Shown here in pieces: positions 19,928-29,850 of a stretch of 64,000 nucleotides of DNA. The DNA is from Corynebacterium meridianum (GTDB lineage: Bacteria; Actinomycetota; Actinomycetes; Mycobacteriales; Mycobacteriaceae), in contig NZ_JAEIOS010000010.1 in NCBI RefSeq assembly GCF_016342265.1, forward strand, positions 124,001-188,000, given 5' to 3'. Every line of letters starts with the position of its first letter. Position 1 is the first letter of the stretch. The position numbers and the translations under genes were made by a program. The notes beneath the pieces were generated by a model. That model saw only the letters and a program-made list of their open reading frames with translations, had not been told where the DNA came from and did no database searches.

Positions 19928-20593
19928 ATGACGCCTCGTTCCTCCACTCCCCCGGACGATCGGAATTCAACGGAGATCCTCGTTCCCCGTCGACGCCCCG
20001 CACAGCAGCGGTCTCGGGAGAGGTTCGATCGTATCCTCACGGCAGCGCGGAGCGTTCTGGTTGATGTGGGATTCGAGTCCTTCACCTTCGATGAGGTGGC
20101 TCGCCGCGCGGAGGTACCGATCGGTACGCTCTACCAGTTCTTCGCGAACAAGTACGTCCTCATCTGTGAGCTGGACAGGCAGGACACCGCAGGCGTCGTG
20201 GCCGAGCTCGATACGTTCGCCCACCAGGTACCGGCCCTCCAGTGGCCGGAGTTCCTCGACGAGTTCATCGAGCACGTCGCGAAGCTCTGGCACGATGATC
20301 CGTCACGGCGTGCGGTCTGGCACGCGATTCAGTCAACCCCGGCCACGCGGGCCACCGCCGCTGCGACGGAGTCCGAGGTGCTGGACATCATCGCGGAAGC
20401 GATGCGCCCCCTGGCGAGCCACGCAACCGACGAACAACGGGCCGAGCTCGCCGCAATCCTCGTCCACACCGCCAGCTCACTGCTCAATTTCGCCGTCCGC
20501 GACCCCGGCATCGACGACCGACGCTTCGACTACACCGTGAGAGAGATCAAGCGGATGCTGGTGGCATACCTGTTCTCGGTGGCGCAGGGCTAG
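19928..20593 (+). CDS. fasR: TetR-family regulator, probable FasR
   Basis: 221 residues. After about 25 disordered residues comes a TetR helix-turn-helix (RERFDRILTAARSVLVDVG, FTFDEVARRAEVPIGTLYQFF) and an all-helical ligand domain. In C. glutamicum the TetR regulator FasR represses fasA, fasB and accD1 and lies near bcp, just before acpS-fas. Here the same neighbours are present, but the CRISPR island now separates the gene from acpS-fas. The identification as FasR rests on this synteny and on general TetR features, since the operator motif was not verified. A short stem (AGGGCT/AGCCCT) lies just past the stop. Confidence 0.72.
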   Translation: MTPRSSTPPDDRNSTEILVPRRRPAQQRSRERFDRILTAARSVLVDVGFESFTFDEVARRAEVPIGTLYQFFANKYVLICELDRQDTAGVVAELDTFAHQVPALQWPEFLDEFIEHVAKLWHDDPSRRAVWHAIQSTPATRATAAATESEVLDIIAEAMRPLASHATDEQRAELAAILVHTASSLLNFAVRDPGIDDRRFDYTVREIKRMLVAYLFSVAQG

Positions 20594-22727
20594 CTGCAAA
20601 ACGCAGCCCTAAAACGAGCACCAGAAGAACGAAGCTCAACACTGTGCCACAGGATTTGACTTGTCCGCTTCCCCTGGGCGAAAACCTGAACCTCAGAACA
20701 ACTTGTTGCAAATGGCGCATGCGATGACCATCTCCGCGATCGACCCAAAGCCGCTCACAATCAACCTCAACATTCTTTCCACCTCACCCATGTCTCCACC
20801 TCCAAACCCAAAAATCTTTTAAGTGTTATAGCCCCATGCTACGGCAAGTGTTGAGAATCTGCTTCTACAACGAACCTAATCCCCGAGGCGACCCGGGCAC
20901 CGCCCAAACATTCGGAATACAGCAATGCCGTGTCAGGCATTTACTTTTTGTCTATTTATACGCTATTTCTATATTAGGGGGTAAAGCCACCCGGATCCCA
21001 ACGGTGGAGCCCACCCTGGGTTGCAACTACCCGAAAAAGTCGTATCCCGGGATCTTGCTAGACCGATGTCGCATATGCCTTCAGTCCAGAAGTAACACTG
21101 ATCACATTCCAAGGACTACCCACGCAAAGCCAAAGATCCGAACTTCGATGCAAGCCCCCTAATCGTGCTAATCACAATGGACATCAGTCTGAATAAAGAT
21201 GCAGCAATTCCTGAAAACTCTCAAAAATTTCAACACCAAAAACTGAGACCCCACAATAAAAAATCAGTTGACATCACCCAAATTTCCGACTTTATCGCGT
21301 CACACAATCCCTAGCCCGTCAATAACTTCGCTAGAGCGCCTTGACTGTTTTTATTGTGTATCAGAACAGGTAGCGATTGCTATACAGCCGGAACGACTTT
21401 GCCTTCCATGAACACCTCAAGCCGCGCCAAAGATCAACCATTCAAACTGGTTTCTCTTTCGACTGCAGTGGTAATACATATTCGGCCTCGGACAGAATAA
21501 CTATACGCACCCCCTGCCACCCACAGTCGACAACAGTCGTACCACACCATCCCGAACGGAGACACCATGGCCACGGTACCATCGATCACACAAATCTCAC
21601 CGCACCAATTCCAACCATCTGTTCCAGGCCGATCCATGTACTATACGTTTCACGAACTAGAATCCTACCGGGGATTCTCCGAATACTGGGGAAGCAACAG
21701 CTCACCCATAAAACTTCGTTCCAGACACCCAAGAACGGCCATCCTCCAAAAGCTACCAACATGAGCCGGCCCGATCATCCTTGACGCAATTGGATACCCC
21801 ACAGCAATGCCGACCTACATAGTCTTTCTGACTACACAAAGGTAGAACGTGGATTCCGCGAGTCGCGCCTGGCGATATTAGTAGGCACACCGGATTGAAC
21901 ACCCCTGAGTCAAACTACTCGTCAATCACGCCCTCCTCCGACTGTTAAATGCGTCACGAATATTCCCGACTAACTAGGCCTCACCAGTTCCACAACACTG
22001 ACCAAAACCTCTTCCGATGATCAACTGGCCAATACCGGACTCTCTTTTCCAGGTAGAAGCTGGTGGACACACCCAAAGTCAACGACATGACGTGTTGCAC
22101 ATGGAAAATCACGTAATTGCGCCTTTTTCTTTATTACCTGTCATCGAGGCAACTCCGCCAATCACAGTTGAGCTGATAATAAGTACCACCCCCAGTCAAA
22201 TCCACTGTGTCGGGGTCACTGTCAAAGATATGATTCGTCGAACAGCGGGTACACCCCTTTTTCCCGGCAACTACGTTTAGACCACATGTAAGCATCAACG
22301 CAACCCGGAGCTTTCACTGCCCCGGTAGCCGGTACCAGTGTGCTCTCCTCTAGTATATTCACCCATATTTACGGTCGCAGCGGGTCTACATACACCAACC
22401 CGACCAGATAAACACAGAAGTCCTCCTACCAGCTTCGCCAACCACATGCCGCCCCTCACGATTACTTGACACCCGGACCACAACACCGCGTGACTTCTCG
22501 AACGCAAATAGGGATACAGCACGCTAATATGATTCCGGCCCAACCTAGCGGGTTAACCATATCGACTGGCACCAGACTCATATCAGATCCGGATCCCTAA
22601 TCCACTAAACTCAATTAACAAAACACACAACCAGGGACGCCAGAAATCTCCACAACACTTTGCCGATGATGCAAATATGCTGACATAAAAATGGCAACAC
22701 CCCCATTTAAATATTAAGTAAGACCAT
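20594..22727. other. 2.1-kb AT-richer, C-rich/G-poor stretch with no supportable gene
   Basis: Between fasR and the CRISPR leader GC falls well below the rest of the window. Sampled 60-base rows on the plus strand almost all have clearly more C than G (for example 24 against 9 in 21541-21600 and 22 against 7 in 21961-22020; one row, 21001-21060, is close to even). Open frames are short (at most about 135 codons), without ribosome binding sites or motifs. No CRISPR-like repeat, tRNA or transposase remnant was seen. It may be decayed foreign DNA or an untranslated transcript. Confidence 0.7.
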
Positions 22728-22756
22728 TTGACTAATATCTCAACATACTCTAGAAT
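22728..22756 (+). promoter_or_regulatory. Predicted SigA-type promoter reading into the CRISPR array
   Basis: TTGACT at 22728-22733, a 17-base spacer, then TAGAAT at 22751-22756: near-consensus -35 and -10 elements at ideal spacing. A start around 22763 would give a pre-crRNA whose first repeat begins about 19 bases later. Direction agrees with the tracrRNA anti-repeat, which requires crRNA to be read from the plus strand. Confidence 0.7.
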
Positions 22757-22781
22757 ACACAATTGGTAAAGAAGTGTTATA

Positions 22782-25182
22782 GCTGGGGTTCATTTCTCCT
22801 TACCCCTGATATACTTCATGCCCTCGGCCTATCGGAGGTGAAAGCACTCGGGTTCATTTCTCCTTACCCCTGATATACTTCCAATCAGTGCGCACTACGA
22901 CGCGGTGCTACTGGGGTTCATTTCTCCTCACCCCTGATATACTTCGTGACCGGCACCGTACTCGGTCGCGTCGACTGGGGTTCATTTCTCCTTACCCCTG
23001 ATATACTTCATGGCGAACGAAGCGCGCGAGGACATAAACTGGGGTTCATTTCTCCTTACCCCTGATATACTTCACCAGCAACAACGCAAACGGCTCCTAC
23101 GACTGGGGTTCATTTCTCCGTACCCCTGATATACTTCCGGCGTTCACGAGCGTCTTGGGCAGGTTACTGGGGTTCATTTCTCCTTACCCCTGATATACTT
23201 CCGTCGTCCCCGGACCGCAGCGGATCACGACTGGGGTTCATTTCTCCTTACCCCTGATATACTTCACTTCTCTCCGAGGCCAGACGCGAAAGCACTGGGG
23301 TTCATTGCTCCTTACCCCTGATATACTTCCGGTCCGGTGTGCTCGCATTTGACGAGTACTGGGGTTCATTTCTCCTTACCCCTGATATACTTCGCCCCGG
23401 ACGACACGTTGACGATCACGAACTGGGGTTCATTTCTTACCCCTGATATACTTCACTGCTCGTAGATCGCGCCCTCGGCGGCACTGGGGTTCATTTCTCC
23501 TTACCCCTGATATACTTCGATACCGCCGCGGCTACAAGATCACATTACTGGGGTTCATTTCTCCTTACCCCTGATATACTTCCGCGCGGGGATCGGTGGC
23601 CACGCCAGCAACTGGGGTTCATTTCTCCTTACCCCTGATATACTTCCTCGATGAACGCGCCCTCAAGGTTGGCCACTGGGGTTCATTTCTCCTTACCCCT
23701 GATATACTTCACGGCGCGCCCCTGATCGCCGTCGCGGTACTGGGGTTCATTTCTCCTTACCCCTGATATACTTCGTACGCGCTGATCCTGTACCGCGACA
23801 AGACTGGGGTTCATTTCTCCTTACCCCTGATATACTTCTGGACCAGTCGGCTCCAATCACCGGCGGACTGGGGTTCATTTCTCCTTACCCCTGATATACT
23901 TCCCCTGAATCAGTAGGTGCTCCTGGGCGCACTGGGGTTCATTTCTCCTTACCCCTGATATACTTCCGCGCGAGTTTGGCGTGCAGATCCGCGAACTGGG
24001 GTTCATTTCTCCTTACCCCTGATATACTTCCGTTGATCTTAACCAGGTCGGCCTAGCGACTGGGGTTCATTTCTCCTTACCCCTGATATACTTCGAAGCA
24101 CGTCGTTGCCCTTGTTTGCGGTACTGGGGTTCATTTCTCCTTACCCCTGATATACTTCTGTTTCCTTTCGAGGTGCGCGAGGTGGAACTGGGGTTCATTT
24201 CTCCTTACCCCTGATATACTTCCCTGCTGATCCTCCTCGATCGCCTTCTGACTGGGGTTCATTTCTCCTTACCCCTGATATACTTCCATCCGGATCGATC
24301 GCTCACGCCGTCACACTGGGGTTCATTTCTCCTTACCCCTGATATACTTCAGGTCCGGGTGCTGGTAGACGATTTCGCACTGGGGTTCATTTCTCCTTAC
24401 CCCTGATATACTTCTCCGGAGCCAGAGACCGAGGACCCGGCCACTGGGGTTCATTTCTCCTTACCCCTGATATACTTCTGTCTGTCCCGTTGTGAGCCGT
24501 GTGGATACTGGGGTTCATTTCTCCTTACCCCTGATATACTTCCCGGCAGACCGACGAAACCGGCGACTTTACTGGGGTTCATTTCTCCTTACCCCTGATA
24601 TACTTCACTGCCCGACTTCCTTCGCCTTCTCGACACTGGGGTTCATTTCTCCTTACCCCTGATATACTTCATGCCCCGGGGAACGTCGTGGTGTCAGGAC
24701 TGGGGTTCATTTCTCCTTACCCCTGATATACTTCCCGCGCGGGTTGACCTGATCTGTGACGAACTGGGGTTCATTTCTCCTTACCCCTGATATACTTCAT
24801 CCGCAAATGATCCGCGAGTTTCGAGCACTGGGGTTCATTTCTCCTTACCCCTGATATACTTCCTGGAAGTCTACCGGATGCGCCGTCAACACTGGGGTTC
24901 ATTTCTCCTTACCCCTGATATACTTCAGACATTCCGCAACCTCCGCTCGGCTCAACTGGGGTTCATTTCTCCTTACCCCTGATATACTTCCATCCAGCCG
25001 ACCGCAGCGCCGGGGCCGACTGGGGTTCATTTCTCCTTACCCCTGATATACTTCGCACGCCGTCGAGCGTCTCGTCGAGCTTACTGGGGTTCATTTCTCC
25101 TTACCCCTGATATACTTCCTGGCGAGTCAAAACTTCTGGCTGCTCTACTGGGGTTCATTTCTCCTTACCCCTGATATACTTC
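22782..25182 (+). CRISPR. Type II-C CRISPR array, 38 repeats and 37 spacers
   Basis: Repeats are 36 bases, beginning ACTGGGGTTCATTTCTCC and ending CCTGATATACTTC, at a strict 64-base period; all 37 spacers are 28 bases. Variant repeats: the first (A1 to G), second (G4 to C), third (T20 to C), sixth (T19 to G), ninth (T14 to G) and eleventh (23422-23454, three bases deleted). The other 32, including the last 27, are identical. Each repeat ends with TGATATACT, an extended -10 promoter element as described in Neisseria II-C arrays. The plus strand is the crRNA strand, inferred from the tracrRNA. Spacers look GC-rich and non-repetitive. The array converges on cas2, with a 51-base gap. Confidence 0.98.
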
Positions 25183-25233
25183 CGCATGCCTGAAAAATAC
25201 CTGATGACCTGCAGTTTTCCCCCGTGCCGGGTG

Positions 25234-25563
25234 TCAAAAAATCGTTAACTGGGACGGCTCCGACTCCGGTTTCACCGCTACGGCGCTCGAAAACCGTAGA
25301 GCCTTCGCCCACTGTGTATCGGTCACACAAATAATCCTCACGTCACCACCCGACGGGAGCGCAGCCTTGACAGCAGCCCCGATCTGGCTCAGCCGTGCCG
25401 CAAGCGGAAGATACTGAACATAGACACTGAACTGCATCATACAGAAGCCAATATCAAGTAGCTCGTTCCGAAATCTCGTCGCCGCCGCCCGTTGCACCTT
25501 CGTTTTCACTGGAAGATCAAACATAACCAGACACCACACCTGTTCAGCCCCCTTCGCTGGCAC
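25234..25563 (-). CDS. cas2: CRISPR-associated endoribonuclease/integration protein Cas2
   Basis: 109 residues with a ferredoxin-like fold: first strand VWCLVMFDLPVKTKVQRAAATRF with the conserved Asp, then FCMMQFSVYVQYLP and GDVRIICVTDTQW. Cas2 dimerises and bridges Cas1 dimers during spacer integration. The gene overlaps the 3' end of cas1 by 20 bases and ends 51 bases from the last CRISPR repeat, so its transcript meets the oncoming pre-crRNA. Confidence 0.95.
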   Translation of the reverse strand: MPAKGAEQVWCLVMFDLPVKTKVQRAAATRFRNELLDIGFCMMQFSVYVQYLPLAARLSQIGAAVKAALPSGGDVRIICVTDTQWAKALRFSSAVAVKPESEPSQLTIF

Positions 25564-26473
25564 AGACCTCTCCCTTCCAGATTGGTACCTCCAGCACTTT
25601 CCGCTGGCCCTCTACATAAAGCCCATACTGTTGACAAAAAGCGGTAAGTACGGTTGGAATCGTGGCGCCAGATTCATCAAACTTCGCATCAACTGCGGAC
25701 ACAAGGCCCGCACGCACATTCGGTAAACTCACGTCAAAACCAAGCTTAGAACCAAGATTCAGGACGCGAGCGTCTACAGCAGGCCTGAAGGGCTCAATCA
25801 AATCGTCTACAAGCGCATACGGATTGTCACGACCTCTGTGGAAGACAGCTAGGGTTCCCGATAAACCCGCAGAGACAGCGGCACGAACTCCGTATCCACG
25901 TAGAACGGTGTACGCATAGTCAAGGCATCCATTAAGTCCACCGTCACCGATTCCAGGATTCCTCCTAAACTCAGAATAGAGCAATGAGATTCCATGCCAA
26001 TATCGTTTCGCCGCAAGTGCCTCGACGTTTTCCGGATCCCCCGATCGGACGCCCTTCGCTAACTCTGAGAGGCTATGAGACACAGTCGATGAGAAGGGTC
26101 TAACTGTAGCTGCCTGGCCCAGAACCTTTGCGCGAATAATCCGCGCCCAAGCATTTTTACGCCTGGGTAATGACAAATCTGCCTGCGCGCGCTGGCGGGC
26201 ACCAATACGAGTATGATCTCGCCACGGCATAGCCCCTGCAACCGGAACACCACACCAATTGCAAATCAGAAGAGCTATATCGTAGTCACTCAGTTTCGCT
26301 AAGACAGCTCCAGAGATAGAAGTTTGGTTTCCGATGAGAACAACGGCAACTTGAGTGAGAGGCACGGAAGTTCTTTCACATTCACCATCTTTTAGTACAA
26401 GGATAGAGCCCCTGCGGTAATGTAACCGACCGCTAAATTCCGTGAAGTCAAGAACCCGCCAACCTGGATTCAT
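25544..26473 (-). CDS. cas1: CRISPR-associated integrase Cas1 (type II)
   Basis: 309 residues, the typical size of type II Cas1. It begins MNPGWRVLDFTEFSGRLHY with the beta-rich N-terminal domain. The helical catalytic domain shows the metal residues: Glu in ENVEALAAKRYWHG, His in GTLAVFHRGRDNPYALVDD and Asp/Glu in LVDDLIEPFRPAVD. Cas1 cuts and joins new spacers at the array. It lies 4 bases after cas9 and overlaps cas2. No cas4 or csn2 is present, which defines subtype II-C. Confidence 0.97.
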   Translation of the reverse strand: MNPGWRVLDFTEFSGRLHYRRGSILVLKDGECERTSVPLTQVAVVLIGNQTSISGAVLAKLSDYDIALLICNWCGVPVAGAMPWRDHTRIGARQRAQADLSLPRRKNAWARIIRAKVLGQAATVRPFSSTVSHSLSELAKGVRSGDPENVEALAAKRYWHGISLLYSEFRRNPGIGDGGLNGCLDYAYTVLRGYGVRAAVSAGLSGTLAVFHRGRDNPYALVDDLIEPFRPAVDARVLNLGSKLGFDVSLPNVRAGLVSAVDAKFDESGATIPTVLTAFCQQYGLYVEGQRKVLEVPIWKGEVCASEGG

Positions 26474-26477
26474 CGAA

Positions 26478-29400
26478 CTACGCCTTGATCTGCCAGGTCA
26501 CAGGCAGATGTGCAGCACTATCCATCCGGGGATTTCCTAGCGCATCTCGACGGATCACAATAACGGAACCATATTCAAACAATTTGTTTACAGCAGGTCT
26601 CCAGCCTGGTTTTTTGAGGATTTTTCGAAGGTCTTCCTTGGATTCTTTATCCAGCCCTTCTGCACTCAGTTGTAACGGTTTCAGAATAGCTACCGTATTA
26701 GAATCAAATCCTACTATTTTCCATCGTCTAGTTTTCCCGACTTCTCGCTGAAACTCACCCAAAATGCCACTATCAAATGCTGAGGTATCTACGAGCATTT
26801 CGTCATCAGCAACCATCCACCCCAGATACTCTGCGGTTCCTTCTCCGATAGCTTTACGCAGCTTGGGCTCCGCATAACGGCAGGTTACTGACTGCGGCGG
26901 TAGTTCGACAGAAAAAAGATCCTGATCCCGGAAGCGGTGGAGATCGACAGTATAAACCCGCAACACCCCATACACAGCCTTCGTTCCAGAGAAGTAACGA
27001 TAGATCCTCGCATGATGGAAAGACGATCCCAGTTCCACGAAGCCTCCACGCACTGCAAGACATGCAGCCTTCACTGGAAAAACGGTGATCGTGTCCTTGG
27101 AGTTCAAATACCTACCATGGATTCGTAGTGTTCTTTCCGAGTTTTCAGGAAGTCCATTTTTGGGATCATAATCCGGATGTCTCGTGAACGCACACCACAG
27201 TGCTTCACTAGAGGCACGATCAATATCTTGTACTGAAATCGCATCACCAACTTTTAGTTCTTTCAATGGATGAATCTTCGCTTCATGAACAGCTCCGTTT
27301 CCAAGACGGAGCCGAAGATTAGACATCACCACAATGCGGTCTTCATCCAATGCGTTTTGAACTATCCCCGCCATCGACGCCATCTTGAGCTCCCACTCAG
27401 CGAACTTCTTACGATGAAATGAGTCAACTCCCTTAAACTCATCCCACGTTTTCTTTTCCCTGCATATCCTTTGGGAATATCGCAGTTCATCCCTCTGTAT
27501 GAGAATTTCAGCAATAGTAGCGGACATCAACGCAATTGTTGCGGCATCCACTACATGATGTCGCCGATCGAGACGTTTCTTAACATCTTTACGCCGATCT
27601 TGTTGTTTCCGACTGGCTTCGTCAATAAGGGTAATCCTGTCCTCAATGCCAGCAGCTTTGCGTGCTAGATGAGTCAGATAGCCCCGATAAACCCGTACTT
27701 GAGGAGATTCCTTCCCTTCACGATGGAGGCGCTGCCAGATGCGCGCACGAAGTTCGTTCGCCATCCATGCAACTGATTCAATAGAGCGATTATCTATTTC
27801 CTCGTCAGCCGTTTCCCTCTCAAATCTCTTACAGACCTCTTCTTTAAATTTCCTAAAATCTTTCTCCCGCATTCCGGGGTCCGTGATCCAATGCCTGACG
27901 CGTTCTACGACCTCTTCAACACTCACTCCTTCACGATCACTGGTCCGCGCCCATTGAGCGAAAGGGAGATTGCTCTTCGATCGGTTACACTCACGACATA
28001 CCGCAACTAGGTTTTCTCGTTTATTTGTCGAACCTGGCCCTTTACGCGGCACAATATGATCCATCTCAAAATTGTCGAATTTGATCTCTGATCCACAGTA
28101 CGCACAGTTCCCATTTTGCCTTTGGAAAGCCTGGTAGCGCCATAACGCTATTTTCTTCGAAAGCCCAGCATCTTCACCATTCCCAAGCTTTGCCTGCAAT
28201 TCTGCATAGAGTTGTTCGTTTCGACTTGCACGCCGTTGCATGTCTCTATCAATTTTATCGCTCGTTGCTTTACTCGTGAACGCAGTTCGAACATGCTCGA
28301 TGTTCACGCTCTGGGGTTCCCCCCAGGTATCAATTGCGGCTTCCAGCCACCGGGCGACAGTTTTGAGCACCCGGTCAACTGCCGGATTTCCGACAGGTTC
28401 ACCGATCCGCGGTGCCGGCGGTCTCCAGTCTGGTCCTTTCCCGAATTCCCGGAGCCGGGCTTGATAGAGATCGACGCCTTCCTCCAACATGACTCTCGTG
28501 AGGCGCCGGAGCGTATCTTCCGAGTATGCTGCCCGTCCGATGGGGAGGTGGAATTTATCAAGTTTTTCCTGTTCTGGATCTTCAAGTGCCGTGAAGTACT
28601 CTTGGACCGCGACTCCTTCTTTGGAATCAAAGTCGGTCATCTCACCTTTCGCAAGTGCTTTGAGCATCACTGACCGATGCGCCTCGTCTGCTGTTTTCCA
28701 CCAATTCGCGAGAGATTTCACCTGACAGGTGAGGAGCTGTCGGTTCGTGTCGTGCACGGGTGGTCGGGCACCCGCGCGTTCCCCATCATCCGTCATCGTC
28801 GCAGTACCGAGGAGTTCACCCCGGTCAATACCGAGGATCTCTGCGATGCTGTTCCAGTCAGCCTCCACCTTGGGCTTCAGGTTCACAAGGTGGTCATTGA
28901 TCAGATTCCGTTCTTCGAGGGTGAGCAGCCTCTTCCCCCTGTCGGTACGAATCCGAAGGTTACCGATGAGCGCAGCGATCCGATAGCGCTGGAATGCATC
29001 CGACGCCTTCAACGCACGGTCTTTTTCAGGCTGGAGAGGATCCTTACCCACGCGTCCCGATGCCGATCCCTTTGGCGATTCTGCAGCAAAAACCTTCTCG
29101 ATGATCTGTCGCGTCAGTACCCCATCGATTCCTTGCTTGGCGCAGATTTCGCGGATTTCCCGGGCGTGGTCAGATTGCAGTAGTCGAGAGCAGAGAAGCC
29201 CGCCTTCACCCCGCAACTTGTGTTGCCCGAAGCTCGTGGCCGCAACCATCTGTCCGACGGTCGCGGTTTCCGGAATCTTCACTCCGGTTGTCTTCGTGAT
29301 TGTGGTCCTGATCTCTTCGAATGCGCTACTCGGGGAAGCGTCGACCATGAGTGACGAGACCTTGGAGTAGGGGTTCCGCCACCCTCGGTGGCGCGCAATG

Positions 29401-29795
29401 TGACGCAACGCGATCGATAACTTCTCGCCACGTTCTACAGGATCCTCGATCTTTCGTGCCGCGAGTTCTGCCCGCACTTTCCACGGAAGGTACGGGTCAT
29501 CGTAGGACTCCATTGCGGACACCGGCCACCCCTGTTTTACCAGGAATTTGTCCAACTGGATGAGACGACGTCGGCGCTTTCGGAACAGTCTCCGAGTTCT
29601 ACGAGCGATTCCAGATACCGCCAACCGGGTTAGTGCGTCTTTCTGATTACCGGGGTCGACTCCTGAATCATGAATGTGCGACACCGCGCTCAGCAACTCC
29701 GTGGGCATCCCGTCATCATCAATGGCGAGGGCTACCATCCCGACCGAGTAGGACCCGACGTCTATTCCGACGAGGTAGCGACGTTCTTCAGACAT
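26478..29795 (-). CDS. cas9: Cas9 endonuclease, subtype II-C
   Basis: 1105 residues, in the size range of compact II-C Cas9. RuvC-I is VGIDVGSYSVGM with Asp12. An arginine-rich bridge helix follows at 64-78 (ARRTRRLFRKRRRR). RuvC-II is SVNIEHVRTAF with Glu500. The HNH domain spans about 563-607, with CAYC and CREC cysteine pairs that could hold zinc and catalytic His580 in FEMDHIVPR. RuvC-III is RRHHVVDAATIAL with Asp750. The rest (about 800-1105) is the wedge/PAM-interacting region. No inactivating change is seen. The start has AGAAAGG eight bases upstream, and the tracrRNA terminator ends 19 bases before it. The PAM cannot be deduced from the sequence. Confidence 0.98.
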   Translation of the reverse strand: MSEERRYLVGIDVGSYSVGMVALAIDDDGMPTELLSAVSHIHDSGVDPGNQKDALTRLAVSGIARRTRRLFRKRRRRLIQLDKFLVKQGWPVSAMESYDDPYLPWKVRAELAARKIEDPVERGEKLSIALRHIARHRGWRNPYSKVSSLMVDASPSSAFEEIRTTITKTTGVKIPETATVGQMVAATSFGQHKLRGEGGLLCSRLLQSDHAREIREICAKQGIDGVLTRQIIEKVFAAESPKGSASGRVGKDPLQPEKDRALKASDAFQRYRIAALIGNLRIRTDRGKRLLTLEERNLINDHLVNLKPKVEADWNSIAEILGIDRGELLGTATMTDDGERAGARPPVHDTNRQLLTCQVKSLANWWKTADEAHRSVMLKALAKGEMTDFDSKEGVAVQEYFTALEDPEQEKLDKFHLPIGRAAYSEDTLRRLTRVMLEEGVDLYQARLREFGKGPDWRPPAPRIGEPVGNPAVDRVLKTVARWLEAAIDTWGEPQSVNIEHVRTAFTSKATSDKIDRDMQRRASRNEQLYAELQAKLGNGEDAGLSKKIALWRYQAFQRQNGNCAYCGSEIKFDNFEMDHIVPRKGPGSTNKRENLVAVCRECNRSKSNLPFAQWARTSDREGVSVEEVVERVRHWITDPGMREKDFRKFKEEVCKRFERETADEEIDNRSIESVAWMANELRARIWQRLHREGKESPQVRVYRGYLTHLARKAAGIEDRITLIDEASRKQQDRRKDVKKRLDRRHHVVDAATIALMSATIAEILIQRDELRYSQRICREKKTWDEFKGVDSFHRKKFAEWELKMASMAGIVQNALDEDRIVVMSNLRLRLGNGAVHEAKIHPLKELKVGDAISVQDIDRASSEALWCAFTRHPDYDPKNGLPENSERTLRIHGRYLNSKDTITVFPVKAACLAVRGGFVELGSSFHHARIYRYFSGTKAVYGVLRVYTVDLHRFRDQDLFSVELPPQSVTCRYAEPKLRKAIGEGTAEYLGWMVADDEMLVDTSAFDSGILGEFQREVGKTRRWKIVGFDSNTVAILKPLQLSAEGLDKESKEDLRKILKKPGWRPAVNKLFEYGSVIVIRRDALGNPRMDSAAHLPVTWQIKA

Positions 29796-29813
29796 CTATC
29801 AAACCTTTCTTAT

Positions 29814-29850
29814 AGAAAAAGGCCAATGAACATCGCTGTTCATTGGCCTT
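29814..29850 (-). terminator. tracrRNA terminator, directly upstream of cas9
   Basis: Perfect 13-base arms AAGGCCAATGAAC (29819-29831) and its complement (29838-29850) around a 6-base loop, followed leftward by TTTTTC. Only 19 bases separate its 3' edge from the cas9 start codon, and the cas9 ribosome binding site lies within them. Confidence 0.9.

Noticed and set aside
20836..21784. Frames of 108 and 135 codons in the gene desert before the CRISPR array
   Set aside because: No ribosome binding sites, no motifs, and amino-acid content simply follows the C-rich base composition.
25183..25233. A second promoter or leader at the cas2 end of the array
   Set aside because: The 51-base gap has no convincing -35/-10 pair reading into the array, so it is kept only as a possible integration site in the findings.
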